NCBI GenBank assembly: GCA_958295665.1
Contig: OY282558.1
Location: 137,868,577-137,932,576 of the forward strand
DNA: 64,000 bases
Source of the DNA: Tipula vernalis
Taxonomy: Eukaryota > Arthropoda > Insecta > Diptera > Tipulidae
Reading direction: 5' to 3'
Each line of letters opens with the position of its first letter. The first letter of the stretch is position 1. This document shows positions 1 through 12,860 of this stretch, piece by piece. Made by a program: the position numbers and the translations under genes. The notes under the pieces are model-generated. The model worked only from the letters and a program-made list of their open reading frames with translations. It was not told the DNA's origin and searched no databases.

Positions 1-3000
1 CATCACCTTCCTTAAGAACTAATTTATTTGGAAACAAATTAAATATAATCTACATATTTCAGTAATCATTCTTGTATACGTACAGTCTGATAAATTTATT
101 GATTTTTGGTCAAATTCATCATAAATTAAAACGGATGACTAGATGGTAATGAAAAGTTTTTTATCATTTCAAATTATCACTGAACCAGAATCGCACCCCT
201 GGTTTCTCACAAAAACAAAAAACTCCTCAAGCCTTAGTTCGAATTGTTTCTCTTCATTTTTCGGTAAAACCATTCACAGTTCTTTAATTTTACCAAACAA
301 GAAAGAATTATGGAATTCATGATTTATATTTTTGGATTCAAGAGGACGAAAAACTCACCTTATTGCATTGCCTAAATCCGGGGCTCTACATTTTTTCTTA
401 ACTCGCAAGATTTAATTATTTTGCAGTCTTATTTTTAAATTAAGGTAATCTCAAGTTTTAACCAGAGAAAATGACATAAAGGATGTGGCAACCACCTTGT
501 ATTGATATTTTTACCAAAAATATCTTCCAAGTCGCAAAACATTAGCTTTGTGAAGATGACTTGAATTAGTTTGTTTGCGTTTGCCTTTAACTACTCGTTT
601 TTGCGAACTTTCCATAAAGCGTCTAATCGTTGATGTGATCTCCTGCAAGAGGTCTCATGGCTTAATATGGTAAGTAAGTAGTTATGGCCAATATAATCCA
701 TTTTAAATTTAAATCACAAATTTTTGAAAATTTTTGTTTCTTGCAGTTTTTAAGTTAGAGTATGTTAAACTGCCATAAGGTCTTCAGGACGAATATTTAT
801 CCAATTATTTGAATAAAGAAAATTGATATTAAATTTTTATGGTTGGTACTATAATTTACATATTTATTTTGATTTGATGTATTCCGATCGTAACTCCATA
901 AACTCTAGCATACCAGGAAATTATGTTTGTGTTATGCATCAATTTCGATGATTTACACTAGCGTATCTCAAATGATTGATGTTTGGCTACTGGAAAATTG
1001 GGCGTACAATTTAACACACTCATGTTAATTAGAGGTAGAAATACCAAAGGGAAATATACCAAGAATCCCTTAAATATAGCCGTAATAAAACAAATGTAAC
1101 TGACTTTATGGTAAATCATAAAAAAAAAACAAACCACAGTAGTTTCCAAATTTTTTTTTATCATCCCTTTTGCAAAGGGTGAATTTATTTTTGTATGCTT
1201 TAAAAAAAAATGACTTTACAAAAAAACAGTAAAATCATAATTTTATGGCATTCCGGGAAAACGAAAACATAAAAAATTAAAAAATTGTGTTTATGTTTTT
1301 TTTTTTTTAAAAAAAGATTTCTTGAAATATGGCTTGTTTTTTATGAGGGCTGATTGTTTTAAAGATGTTGTTAAGTGATAATTCGAGGACATTTTATGAT
1401 ATACGACTTTTTTAGAAACACAAATTTACATGCCAAAAAACATGTAATTCACCTCTATGTATGTACATATAACCATACAAATTGTGCATTTATAATTTTT
1501 AGACATTCTGTAACTAACTTTTGGAACCCCTCTCAACATAATCATTTTTTAATTGTAAATCCCCTTGCCTTTAAAATTTTTGCGCACCACTTAAAAAACG
1601 ACACAACAATTTTGACGGTTATTTTTTATGCGTTTTTTACCTAAAAACAACGCAGATTTACTCGTCTGACACAAATTCCTCATCATTTATGTTTTTTTTT
1701 TATCCCAAAATTATTTATCGTAAATTGGGAAAAAAAAAAAATTGGGACACTAACCTAAATAGTAAAAAAATTAAATTGATGTCAGGTAACAAAAAAAAAA
1801 TGTCGTTGTATTGGTGCATGTATGGTAGAATAATTGCGATCAGCATTTAGACGATTATTGTAATTTGTTTTTTAATACACGGGGATCACAAAAATTGGGA
1901 AAAAACAGTTTATTTGACGAAAAACTGCATTTTTTTAAGTATAAAAATTGCGTAAGGTGACCTTATTCTCTATTTTTTGTGTGCGTGTGTGTTTACGTAC
2001 TCGGGTAATTCTATTGAATTAGAAATAGCAAAATTTTATTTCTCACGATTATCAAAGAAAAATTAGGTAAGAAATGCATCTTTTATTTGATTTTTTTTTA
2101 CTTTTTTACTTTTTTTTTTTTTTGTAATAATGAATTATAAAAGGTTGGATTGCATTTTGTGATTTTTATAAAAAAGGAATAAATAAATTTTGCATGGATT
2201 TTCATTCCTATATACCTAATATGTATAATCAATCCTCGAGAGTGAAAAGAACCCAGGACAAAACAACAAAAAAAATGGTTAATAAAATGCAGGTGCGTAG
2301 TAAGGTATAGTATTGTTTGACCAATATCATAATCGAAATAATAATTTGATCTGACATTTGAATTGGTTCCGAGTATAGTGGAGAAATATAAAATCATGAT
2401 TGGAGGTTCCCGTCGATAAATTTTATATTGGCTTTATTCAACAATTGACCGGCGATACTGTGAATTGACCTGGGCTTACGATAGATTTGATTGATTTAAT
2501 TTTTTTTTTAGGGATACGGCGGATGTATAGTTGAAAATTGGATTATGTGGATATCCGAATTATTGTGTAGTTATTTGTTAAAACGGTTTATAACGTGAAT
2601 GCAATAGTAGAAAAAATACTTTACATTTTTTTTAATTGTTTGAAATTTGAAAATGGTTTATGGGTAAAACGATCTGTTAAAAGTGTTGTACTGGATAAAA
2701 ATAAAATATTAATCAACAAATGTGGTAAGCTTCCAAGCTAAATTTGAATAGGAAGTGAGTGACATTTAGGTAAAAATCCCCTTTACCCAAGAATTGTCAG
2801 GGTATTTAAATAGAGGTAATGTGGAGGAACTCACAACCGGTCCGGACATTGTAGTGCCTCATTCCTGATAATAACGCCAAACCTTTAACCCTTTTCCTGT
2901 ATACTCGGTAAATTTTAAAATGTTCAATAAATGCCAACTTAGCCGAAGTTGACAATTTGCCTTCGAAAATAAAAGCGAACGAAAATGGCGGTCAAGTAAC

Positions 3001-3200
3001 AGCTTACACAGAAGTTACTCCATGAAAGAGGGAATGCAGCAAACAATAATTTTTCCAAAAACCAATGGAAACATTTGAATAGCAAATTAAACAATTGAGA
3101 CTTGAGGGGTCATTTGCAAGAATGAATAGAAGATGGCTTTAGTAAAAATAATTAAAAGCTCAGTAACAAGATGATAAAGTAGAAAATATAAAGGGCAGAA
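1..3200. other. AT-rich non-coding stretch
   Basis: I see no supported gene here. The sequence is dominated by A/T homopolymers, especially around 1.1-1.3 kb, 1.7-1.8 kb and 2.1 kb, with short open frames made only of low-complexity A/T codons. No transposase, reverse transcriptase or paired splice sites are recognisable. It is probably intron or intergenic DNA. Confidence 0.6.
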
Positions 3201-3229
3201 AACTCACGAGGTGATCGCTAACTGAAAGT

Positions 3230-4615
3230 CTTAACTCAATCATCAGCTCAAAATCCACGTCAATTTACAACTCGATTTCCAATTTAATCTCAACGCAATC
3301 ACTAAATCATCAACATTCAATCAACCCAAAATAATTCTCCAATCCGAACTTTACCTTAATTTAACTCGAACCAAATTTCGGTCCTCTACCCAACTCCACA
3401 CTCAACGGCCAACGCAATACCGCAATAAACTCGATTCAATCTAAACTAGCAATAAATCCTAAACTCGACCCCAAATTAATACCCAACCGAACCCTCCCAA
3501 AATCCAAATCAACTTCAACTCGAACCCTATCTAAATTCAACCATAACAACCTCAACTTAACTTTTAACTCAACCCCAACTCAACCCTCAACTCAACCCCA
3601 AACTCAACGTTAAACTCAAACCATAAATGGCAAGTTCATGCGTATATGAACTCAACTTATTCTAATCTCCACCTCAACTCCTGACTCAGCTCCCAAATAA
3701 ATCCCCAACTCAATACCCTACTCGACAACAGCTCAACTCTGAACTAAACACTCAACTCAATCCTCAAATCAACACAGTCCAAAAAACTACATGCGAACAT
3801 GAACTCAACTCAGAACAAGACAAGCTAATTTCCAACTGAAATCTCACTCAACCCCCAAATAAAGCGCAAACTGAACGTCTGAATGAACCCCAACTTAACC
3901 CCAACCCAAGCCAAATCAACCCCAACTCGACCACAAATTCACCCCTCTAATTTACGCCAAATTCAATGCCCCATTCATTCCCCAACAAATAAATTCACAA
4001 CTGAACTGATCACTAAACCTATACTCAATCCCAAATTCCCAACTCAACTCAAACTTAACACTCAACTCAACCCAAAACTTAGCCACTAATCCAACACAGT
4101 TCGAAAATTCCATGTGTACCAACTCTGCTCAATCCTTACTCAACCATTAACTTAACCTCAAACGTAACGTCCAACTCAATAATCAAATCAACGCGACTGT
4201 AAAAGTTACATTCGTACATGTACTCAATTCAAAATATCTCAAGCTTTCTTTCAACTCAACACCAAATAAATTCCCAATTTAACCGCTGACTCCTAATCAA
4301 TTCAATCCCAACTTAGCCGTAGACCAACCCCAACTCAACGTTAACTCGACCTGCAGTCCAGCTCATAAATTAACCCGAAACTCACCCCAACTTAACTCAC
4401 AAATCAATAGGGTCTTAAAAAATACATGCATTCTTGAACCCAATTCAAGCGAACTCTAATTCAACCATCCATTCAAGACACAAACAAATCCCGAGCTGAA
4501 CTGCTCACTACGAGTAAACCATAAACCAACCTCAACTAAACTCCAACTCAACCGACAAATGGAACCAAACTCAACCATCAACTCAATCGTAAACTAAACG
4601 CCCAACTCAACCCGT
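3230..4615 (+). repeat. Degenerate CTCAACCCC minisatellite
   Basis: About 1.4 kb is built from variants of a short C/A-rich word (AACTCAACCCCAA and relatives), with a strong strand bias: the plus strand has very few G. A second, longer word, close to ACATGCGTACATGAACTCAA, recurs near 3625, 3790, 4110, 4210 and 4425, so the array has a longer irregular period on top of the short one. The 68-codon open frame near 3.9 kb is only the repeat read in frame (Pro/Thr/Asn/Gln-rich) and is not a gene. The same family returns at 63.0-63.7 kb. Confidence 0.85.
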
Positions 4616-4860
4616 TTTGAACCAAGAAATTTTGTTAATTTTTACATGAGGTGGAGGACAAGCCGTTCTTGAGATATCATGGGTACCATACAAACAGACA
4701 TGAAGACAGATGGACATTTTTTTAGCTCTTTCGAACACGGAGACTTTCAAAACGTCGAGAAAAATAATTTTTGGCCAACCAAATTTTTGACGAAACATTA
4801 ATTGCCGGGCAAATAGTAAAACTTTTGCAAACTGGTGAAATTTCAAACATTTTCCTAATG
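4607..4860 (-). repeat. Dispersed repeat segment beside the minisatellite
   Basis: This segment begins where the CTCAACCCC array ends. It contains the plus-strand phrase ACAAGCCGTTCTTGAGATAT followed by a CAGACAGA-type stretch. The last bases of the window (near 63990) carry the near-identical phrase ACAAGCCGTTCTCGAG, again downstream of the same minisatellite. The minus-strand 79-codon frame has no family signature that I can support. I read it as the flank or end of a dispersed repeat, not a host gene. Confidence 0.45.
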
Positions 4861-4904
4861 AAAATGTGTGTCACATAACGCTTTATTCAACGTCATTTTA
4901 CTTC

Positions 4905-5335
4905 TGTCACCTGGAAAAAATTCTGATATTTTGGACCTGATACGGTTCTATACAAACGAGAACAACAAATGGCGGAAAGTATTTTGCTTTTCAAGATGAA
5001 GTTTGTAGTCCGAAATAAGCATTAAAATTTTTAGAATTTCTAAATTTTTCAAAATTTATTTTAAAAATTTGAACAAATTCGGGAAATTTAAGAAATTTAA
5101 TAGAAATTTTTCAAGAAATAAACAAATTTAACGAATATCGACAAATTTTAAGCAGTCTTTCATTGGGCAATTTTCAAAATTTTTAAAATTCCCAGAACAG
5201 AATTTCAGTAGTTTTATGAATACAAATTTTAAAAAAATTTGGGAATTTTTTAGAATTTCAAGAAAGTTTATAAATCTTGAATTTCTTTTAAGAATTTCAG
5301 AGTGAGACAAAATATTTGAAAAATTTTAGTAAATT
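4905..5335 (+). repeat. Direct duplication, copy 1
   Basis: This copy starts with GAAAAAATTCTGATATTTTGG and continues through a GGCGGAAA block, TTTGTAGTCCG, and a long AAATTT-rich segment that includes CGACAAATTTTAAGCA and CCAGAACAGAATTTC. The same ordered landmarks recur at about 6027-6440, so the two copies are about 1.1 kb apart and clearly diverged. The A/T-rich frames inside are not coding. Confidence 0.75.
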
Positions 5336-6026
5336 TAGCTAATTTAACGAAACAAGTGTTACAGTTCAAGGTTCCAAAAAAATTTAGTATTTCAACCCTA
5401 TCAGCGTTGCAATAATTTTAAGAATATTCATTTCAAGAAATTTAAGAGTCATTAAAAAACACTTAAATTTACCATCGATGAATTTTGAACATAAAAAAAA
5501 ATTACTTCACCATTTTTGAAATTGTATCAAGTTTTCGCAGATTCCAACTTATTTTTTCCAGCTGGCGAACCAAAACCATTTTAGTTCGATTATTCAGGAA
5601 TCTTCTCTGAATCCAAAAAATTTTGAAATAAACTAAATTTTCCAATTTAAAATAGAAAGCCATAATTTGTTGAAGGCAGAGCCGCAATATTTAGGTGTAT
5701 ACAAATAAAGCTGCAACAAATTTCTGATTGTGGTGTTTTGGCTTTGGGTGACATATGAATAATTAACTAAAAACTGAAGAACAAGATGATGAACCAACAA
5801 ATGAAGTGTGTAATAATCCTCCTAGTTTATGGCCTAATCCTTGTGAATCAAATGATGAAACATCCGTCTCATTAACATCCTTTATATTTCGACAGTAAAT
5901 ATAGTAAACCTTTAGCAACCTGGAGACGTTTCAAACAATGCCGTTCCTTTAAGCTCACATAAGCCTATTCTCATTGTCATTCCACTTGCTTTACTTATTC
6001 AACACTCCGACTTATACAGCATCGCT

Positions 6027-6440
6027 AGAAAAAATTCTGATATTTTGGATCTGATACGATTCCATACAAAGGAGAACTAGAATAGTTATTTGCGTACCAA
6101 GTGGCGGAAAAAAATTTTCTTTTCAAGATTAGTGTTTTTCGAATTTGTAGTCCGTGAAGCCTAGCTGCTTAAAATATATAAATTTGCATTAAGGTTTCTA
6201 AAATTTTAAAATTTCTCAAAATATATTTGAATTTTAAAAAATTCGAAAAATTTAAGAAAATAATACAAATTTTTTATGAAACAAACAAATTTAAAGAATT
6301 TCGACAAATTTTAAGCAATTTTTCATTAGGGGAAATTTTCAGAACTTTTAAAATTCTCAGAACAGAATTTCGTTAATTTTATAAATATAAATTAAAAAAA
6401 TTTGAGAATTGTAAAATTTCTAGAATTTGAAGAAGTCTAA
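6027..6440 (+). repeat. Direct duplication, copy 2
   Basis: This copy has the same order of landmarks as copy 1 at 4905: GAAAAAATTCTGATATTTTGG, then GGCGGAAA, TTTGTAGTCCG, CGACAAATTTTAAGCA and CAGAACAGAATTTC. It carries several small indels, such as an extra block between the GAGAAC and GGCGGAAA landmarks. The orientation is the same, so the pair is either an old segmental tandem duplication or two insertions of one dispersed repeat. Confidence 0.75.
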
Positions 6441-6449
6441 TATTTTGGT

Positions 6450-9217
6450 AAATTTACACAAAAGGAGCAACAACAAATTTAAAATTTTGAATTTTAAGTT
6501 TGAGTAACTTACCGAGTGCCCAAAAGGATTCGGAACGGTCATTTACCTTTAAGGGATTGAAGTTATATATACAAAAATTGTAGTGTTTAAAAAATCTATT
6601 ATTAGACCTTGAAATAACCTTGAAAGACCCTATCTAGGTCATCTTGATTTTTGAGAATATGGTCCCTAATTTTTATTACAGCCTTATAAGGCCTTTTCAC
6701 ACAGCAAAAAATAAAATAAAAAATCTTGATTTTCGACCAAAACTTGCCGAGTTCAGAGTTTTTGGGAATTTAATAGCACTGGAGTCAGCATTCTTATCCA
6801 AGTAGCGCGATGTAGAGGTTTCTAATAGATTTGTTCCTCTTGTAATGCATGTGTGTGAGTGTGTGCTAATTGTAGCAGAGGTTAGGACTCTATGGGCCGT
6901 CACTTCCGTAGTATTTTTTTAATCCAAACAATCCTCGCTCGGGTATGTGTAAACCTTTATTTTTCTCTCATTAATTTCGCTTACGTTTGTAGATTTTGTT
7001 TTGTAATGTTTACTGTTCAAGAGCTCATAACCACAAATTTGATCTGAGAAGGCCTTCAACTATTAGATTTCGCAATAAAAAGAAAGCATCATAATCTTAA
7101 AATTCTAGTACAGTTTAATAGGACCTTTCAAGGTGAAATCCATTTAGTCACAACCAACCCTAACTTTTTACCAAAAACTCATTCTCTTCGCAATAATTGA
7201 CCGCTCTTGGACTTTTTAAGCGAAATTAGACTTTCGAAATTTTTCGATTAAGGTGCGAAGTTAGCTCTAACCAAATTAAGAATTAAAATTTGAAATGAAA
7301 GCTTCATTATTTATTAATTTATAATTTAAGCCCGCAAGAATTTAAAATAATGAAATACTTTAAACAACAAAGCAGGTCAAATCTTGAAATTGTCAAAAAA
7401 TCAAAAATTCTATTAATTTGGAAAGTTCATCTTTTATTAAGCAAAATATACGAAAACATTACAATTTCCAAAAATTTTTGAAATTTTGTTTCAACAAAAT
7501 TCATTCTGAAATACTTTAAAGTAATTCTGAATTAGGTTGGAGTCAGATCTAAATCAATGAAATCCTTTCAATACCTAACGTTATCTTAAAAGCCCGAATT
7601 TAATTAATTAATGACCTTCTCTAAAGACCAAGTTCAAGTTTTGAATGTATAATCACAACAAACATATTTGAGCGCACGTATGAATATTAGATTCCAAAAC
7701 TAGAATCTTCGTTAAATTTTAAATTCTTAGATTCAGTTTGAACTCACCACTCTCCAGCTTTTAAAATCAACCATTCGATCGATAGTAAAATGAATGAGAA
7801 ATTGAGTAAGAGCTAGAAGCTTTTTGTAATTAAAAATATCCACCAGTTAAACTTTAAGTAATTTCCCTGACTCTATCATTTCAAAATTACAAATACTATT
7901 TTGAAATTTGACACTTCAGTTGCTAAACACTAAATAATAATGCTAGGAAATGAAAAAAAGTATTTCTTTTCGAAACTTAATTAAAATTTGTTTTGAAACC
8001 CTGGTTAAATATGACACATTTGATTTTGTAATAAGGATTTCGACTTTACTCTAATTTTAAGTTAAGTCAGAATTATTACAATGTAATTCGATGTGATGTG
8101 GCAGTAGAATTAATTGAGTATTGGTGTAGCCTTGGAAGTCAGGTTAACAAAATTAGCATCTACATCATGATTTTCAATATCCACCCGATTCTACTACACC
8201 CGATACTGGAACTTAAATTCACGAAAGAGGCGGAAGCAATGAAAGGGAATTTGATCACATGAAATCACTTAAGTAAATAAGTCAATACCAAAAATATTGT
8301 ATATTGGAGGAATGTGCGGTTCAATCCCAATGATAGACAACGTTCTATAATTCAGATTACGTTAAAACAGCGATAGATCCACAGGATGCAAAGTCAAATC
8401 GGTTAATTTTATTAATCGTTTAACCGATTAATCATCGCCCTAAATTCGATTAGAGTAATTGAGCATTCGAATACTGAAGTTGGAGAAATTCCGTTAGCGG
8501 GTTTATATCGATTAAATAACCTACCAAATTTTGCTGTTTAGAGAATTAGTCCAATGGCAATTGGATATGGTTTTTAACCAACATTTTGTCCTACATTTCT
8601 CAAAGCCGTATGTCTCGAAAATCTGAAAACCTTTCTACTGACATTCGAATTCCATTTGAAATTCAAATGCTTCAAATGTAATTCAAATATTTTCGATGCT
8701 TTCAGAGAATGTATCATCAAGCCATTCTTCACCCAGACGATTGTTGGTTTGTACAAATGTTGGCTCTCATTGTACATTATAGCCATAATCGGATGACAAA
8801 ATATACCAATGTGAGTTAACATTTGTACAAAAAAGTTGTCTACCCAAAATTTTGATATTTTTTGAACGGTGCGATGATGGAGATTGGTCGTTTTTTTCGT
8901 AAAGGATTTCTTGATGATTTCATCTGACAGAACATGTTTTACAAGTAAAATAAGAATTTTGTAAACAATTTTTGGAAGTCGTATTATGTAGGTAGTGAAA
9001 AATAACTTCGATTAATCTGTTAATTTAAAGGGAATCTGCCGACTAATCGGGTAAATGAAAACTCGATTATTTGCGTGCTCTAAATGGATGATGAATACAA
9101 GGTAGCTTAAAGGGCAAACAATAAAATTCAACACTGAGCTTCAAATGAAGCTGAACTGTAATTACTGATTAGCGTCCTTTATAACCGGAAAGATCATCGA
9201 AATCCAATTTAAAGAAG
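6450..9217. other. AT-rich non-coding stretch
   Basis: No gene is recognised. Around 8.39-8.46 kb and 9.00-9.09 kb there are clusters of ATTAATCG/CGATTAAT words, each followed by a GC(C)CTAAAT or GCTCTAAAT phrase, which may be ends of an old repeat. The minus-strand frame at 6697-6903 is open for 68 codons but has no family signature. Confidence 0.5.
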
Positions 9218-9540
9218 GGTTGGGTTTATTATCTCGACAAACGTCATATCGAAATCAGAATCTCGAATTCGAAATCTCGAATTTCAAAATCTCGAATTTC
9301 GAAATATCGAAATTTTGAAATTTCTAAATCAAAATCTCGAATTCTGAATAAATAATATAATTTTGTAAAATTGCGTGCGGCGCCGCAAATAATTTTACAA
9401 AATTATATTAATTATTCGGGATTCGAGATAATTCGAGATTTGGATTTCGAGATTTTAAAATTTTGATATTTTGAAAGTCGAGCTTTCGATTTCGAGATTG
9501 TGATTTCGATATAACGTTTGTCGAGCTATTATACCCAAGC
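9218..9540. mobile_element. Fold-back MITE (TCTCGAATTTC family)
   Basis: A long imperfect palindrome of about 320 bp. The outer ends match as inverted repeats: TTGGGTTTATTATCTCGAC on the left pairs with the reverse complement of GTCGAGCTATTATACCCAA on the right. This continues inward through CAAACGTCATATCGAAATCA on the left. Both arms are filled with repeats of TCTCGAATTTCGAAA, in opposite orientation in the two arms. The centre is AATTTTGTAAAATTG, a GC-rich palindrome GCGGCGCCGC, then the mirrored A/T block. There is no coding capacity, so it is a non-autonomous inverted-repeat element of unassigned superfamily. Confidence 0.8.
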
Positions 9541-12500
9541 CGCTAAAATTTATAAAATGTCTATAAAGTTTGAGTTTTTCCTTAAGTCAGCAACCTTCCA
9601 GACACAGATCAAAGAATTGTATCGCTCATATCGCTTCTACTGATAGTTCAATCATAAATGCTTCAAATTATTTTGCGGTTGGCATAATACGTTGGGTTAG
9701 TATGGTATCGACGAATGTATTGGGGCAAAGTGCAGGTTTAATCCTTCGTTTATGGTTCGTCAAACTTGCAGACACACAAATAAAAGGAATTGTATCGCTT
9801 CTATTGATAGAAGTAGCACAAATGTTTCAAGTGATGACAAAATTCTAAAAATGCCTATAAAATTAAATTTTTTTCATTTATAATTTCCGTTTTTTTTCGG
9901 GCAATGTAGTGATCCCAAAAAAATATTTTCGACTTAAATTAAAAAAAAAAATGTTAATTTGAATTTTTTGTGTTTCAAGATAAAAAAATTCGAGAACTTT
10001 TTCAGCGATATTTTAAAATTCGACATTTTGAAACTGAATCAGTAATTGTATTATATTTTGTTTATTCGATATTTTGATTTTGCGGGATTTTAGCACTATC
10101 CCTTTAAAGAATAACGAAAACAAATAAACGACAGCGCAATGATAACACGTGCGGTTTTGAGCAGTTGGTAGTTTCTGATTTTTCTTCTTCTAATTTTTAA
10201 CTATTCCATTATTCTTGATTTTACGATTTCGGGATTTTTTTTCGGGAAAATGTGGTAATCCCCAACCTTTGTCCCACAAACTTATCGAAATTCGAGATTT
10301 ATCTGTTTGGGATTTTTGGCTTTCGAGATTTTTGTTTCGAGGTTCCATTTTTTCGAGATTTGGTCTAATCGAGAAAAAAATCGAAAAATTTGCTGTTCTG
10401 GTCAAACACATCTAGTACAATTTTATATTTGTAACTTTGGCAATAAAACCGTTAATTAAAACGGTTGACAAAGCAAAATTTTACCGATAATGGTTAAACT
10501 TGGAGGACACAGGGAGGAGGATGCTGTGTAGCAAATCTATTGTAATTGTCATATTTACTGACATTCTGTGATCAAAAGACACCTCCCCAGGTATTTTAAG
10601 ATTTTTTTTTTCATAATTGTTACAAATTATAAAAATGATCGTGTGCCACTCACTCGTCTAACTAAATACAATACCAAACATTACACGAAGGTCAATTTCA
10701 AAACGATCATCTGTCTTCAGTTTTCAGTCTTTAATTTCACCGCCAAAATTTGCTGCAACACACATCACAATAAACTAATTATGTTCATTCAACAGTTTAA
10801 CCCCAAATCAAAATAATAAACGCAAAGAATGACAACAAGGTCAACTTAAATAGCCCATTGCTTTATAATAATATTCATCAGGTGTTAAATTTTATTTATG
10901 TATATAAATATGGACAATGATATTGACCTCATCCCTTATCCGAGTGAGGAATGCAGCGTAACAACAATAGAAAATAATAAAATCGCAATAATATTTATTC
11001 GAGGGGTACATGTTTATAATACAGGCATTTTAAAATGAGATGAGGTCCCCTTCTCGTTTGCATTTTATAATTTTTTTCTCCTTGCTATGTCCTGCAAAAA
11101 TTCCTATTGTATGCGAGGGAGGTGATATAATATATGTGAAGGGATGAAAATTCCTTGTTTTGTTACTGTATGCATATAATAAAATATTGAGATGTAAATT
11201 TTGTGTGTGTACAGACAGAGAATAGAAAATTTTTTATTGTAAGATGGAAATTGAATCAATATAAAAAGTATTGAAAAGGACAGATGCTTGACCCTTGTCC
11301 GAATCGTATATATAAATAAAAATTGAAAAATAATTTACAATAGTCGTGTGCCATTGAGTTATAATAATATATAGATTCATTGTTAGGGGGGGTTGAAATG
11401 TTTCTATATGTACAAAAATTCACATATGTGAAAATCACACACAAAAAAAATATTCGATCGATTGGAGAACGTTTTTGGACAACATTGTTGAAAAATTAAT
11501 AATAATCAGGCATTTGTTTTGTGTGTGTGTTCTTTCGTCTTCATCGTTATATTAAGGCTAGATAAAAAGTAAGCATCATAGTGGGTGCGTTTTTATAATA
11601 GCATCTTTAATTTTGTAAAGGCGGATGCGTTTTAAAAATTTGTCATCAACCCATATTGTGTGTGCCGTGCCGCCTGATGAAGATATTTCCTTTATTTCTT
11701 AGTCAAACGAAATATACCGACGAGATCCTTCATCAACATCATCATAATTCACCACAAAATCCTTTTTAAATCTATTATTTAATAAATTTTTGTTGTACAT
11801 CGATATTATTTTCTTCAAGGAAACCACAAATTCTTCCTTCGAGCAATTTTCTCTCAATTCTATTTTTATTTGATATCAAAAATGCAATAAAATAAGGACA
11901 TTTATCAATAATACCAAACACAATTCATGTTTATTTCAGGATTGTTTTTTTTTCTTTTTAAATCGAAAATAGGATAACAGGATGATAACCCCCAACCACA
12001 TAAAATTTCTGATCGGCGGTCAATTTTTTTCCCATCACTACCAGTGAATATCCTTTTTTTAATATTTAATTAATGATCTTCCATTTTTGTTTCTTATTTC
12101 TACTTTTGCCGACTTAAAACCGAATATTACATCCTGTGGGATGTGTTACCTTCTTATCTCACTATACGCTATACTATTCAATCTAATTTAGTGAATGATA
12201 ATTATAAGTTTTGTGGTTTTTGGATTTTTTTTTTTTTTTTTTTACTTAAGGTTTTGGCAAAAATTCAAAACTTGAAAATATACGACGACTGAAATTGGAA
12301 AAGAAGGATATTAAAGTTGTAAGATGTCGATAAACAGGTTGAAGGATATAAATATCAGGTTTTATTTTATTTTATTGAATTCTAATTTTAGAATAAAGTT
12401 TTTTTATTGAAAATTTATTGAGTTCGCTTTTTTAGCCAGTTGTGAGATAAAAATTATTGGAAATTGAATAGAGAGATGGATTGGGAAGATTGTTATATGA

Positions 12501-12639
12501 TACTAATGGTAAGTCTCATACTTATATACTTTTACATAGGAATGAAATAAATTTAAGCCAAATTTGTCGTTGTTGTCGAAGCTCAGACATAAAATAGAGA
12601 TAGGTTTGACTCGGTCAAACAGTCAAAATGAAGGTTTAC
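9541..12639. other. Non-coding stretch with A/T and microsatellite runs
   Basis: No gene is supported. A partial internal duplication (AGACACA..AAAGAATTGTATCGCT and its GGAATTGTATCGCTTCTA relative) lies at 9590-9810. Fragments of TTCGAGATT words related to the fold-back element occur at 10.0-10.4 kb. From about 10.5 kb to 12.6 kb the DNA is richer in simple repeats (poly-T, GTGTGTGT) and lacks transposon words. Such stretches often represent older unique intron or intergenic DNA, but that is inference. Confidence 0.45.
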
Positions 12640-12860
12640 TGATCCAATTGGTCATAATTTCTGAAATAAATATAAAAAGAGAGGAGAAGAAGGCCATGTC
12701 CCAAAACCAAAACAGAAACAGTGAGTCTCTTCGTTAGTTGCTTGTCCGGAGGCATTGTCTTTTTGAAAATTATCGTTGTCCTCATAAAAATCAGCCTGGT
12801 AAGGTAGGAGAAAAATATCGTTGATCATATCTCGATACCGTTCTCCATTCAAATTAAAAA
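12640..12860 (-). pseudogene. Tc1/mariner-like transposase relic
   Basis: The minus-strand frame from 12852 reads MNGERYRDMINDIF, then a stretch ending NFQKDNASGQATNEET. This resembles the segment around the second catalytic aspartate in DDE transposases of the Tc1/mariner group, where the usual form is close to WFQQDGATCHTA. The relic keeps only about 50 recognisable residues. The tail after them (Cys/Phe-rich) does not fit the family. I see no terminal repeats. Assignment to the superfamily is from motif memory and is moderate; the fragment is certainly not functional. Confidence 0.5.

Noticed and set aside
3883..4089. Open frame of 68 codons in the minisatellite
   Set aside because: It is only the CTCAACCCC repeat read in one frame; composition is Pro/Thr/Asn/Gln and there is no start context or splice site.
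3230..4615. CRISPR-like array
   Set aside because: The repeats are degenerate, directly abutting and without unique spacers of constant length; this is a eukaryotic minisatellite.
6697..6903. 68-codon minus-strand frame starting MTAHRVLTSATIST
   Set aside because: Composition is somewhat better than background, but no family, acceptor or donor fits; too little to call a gene.
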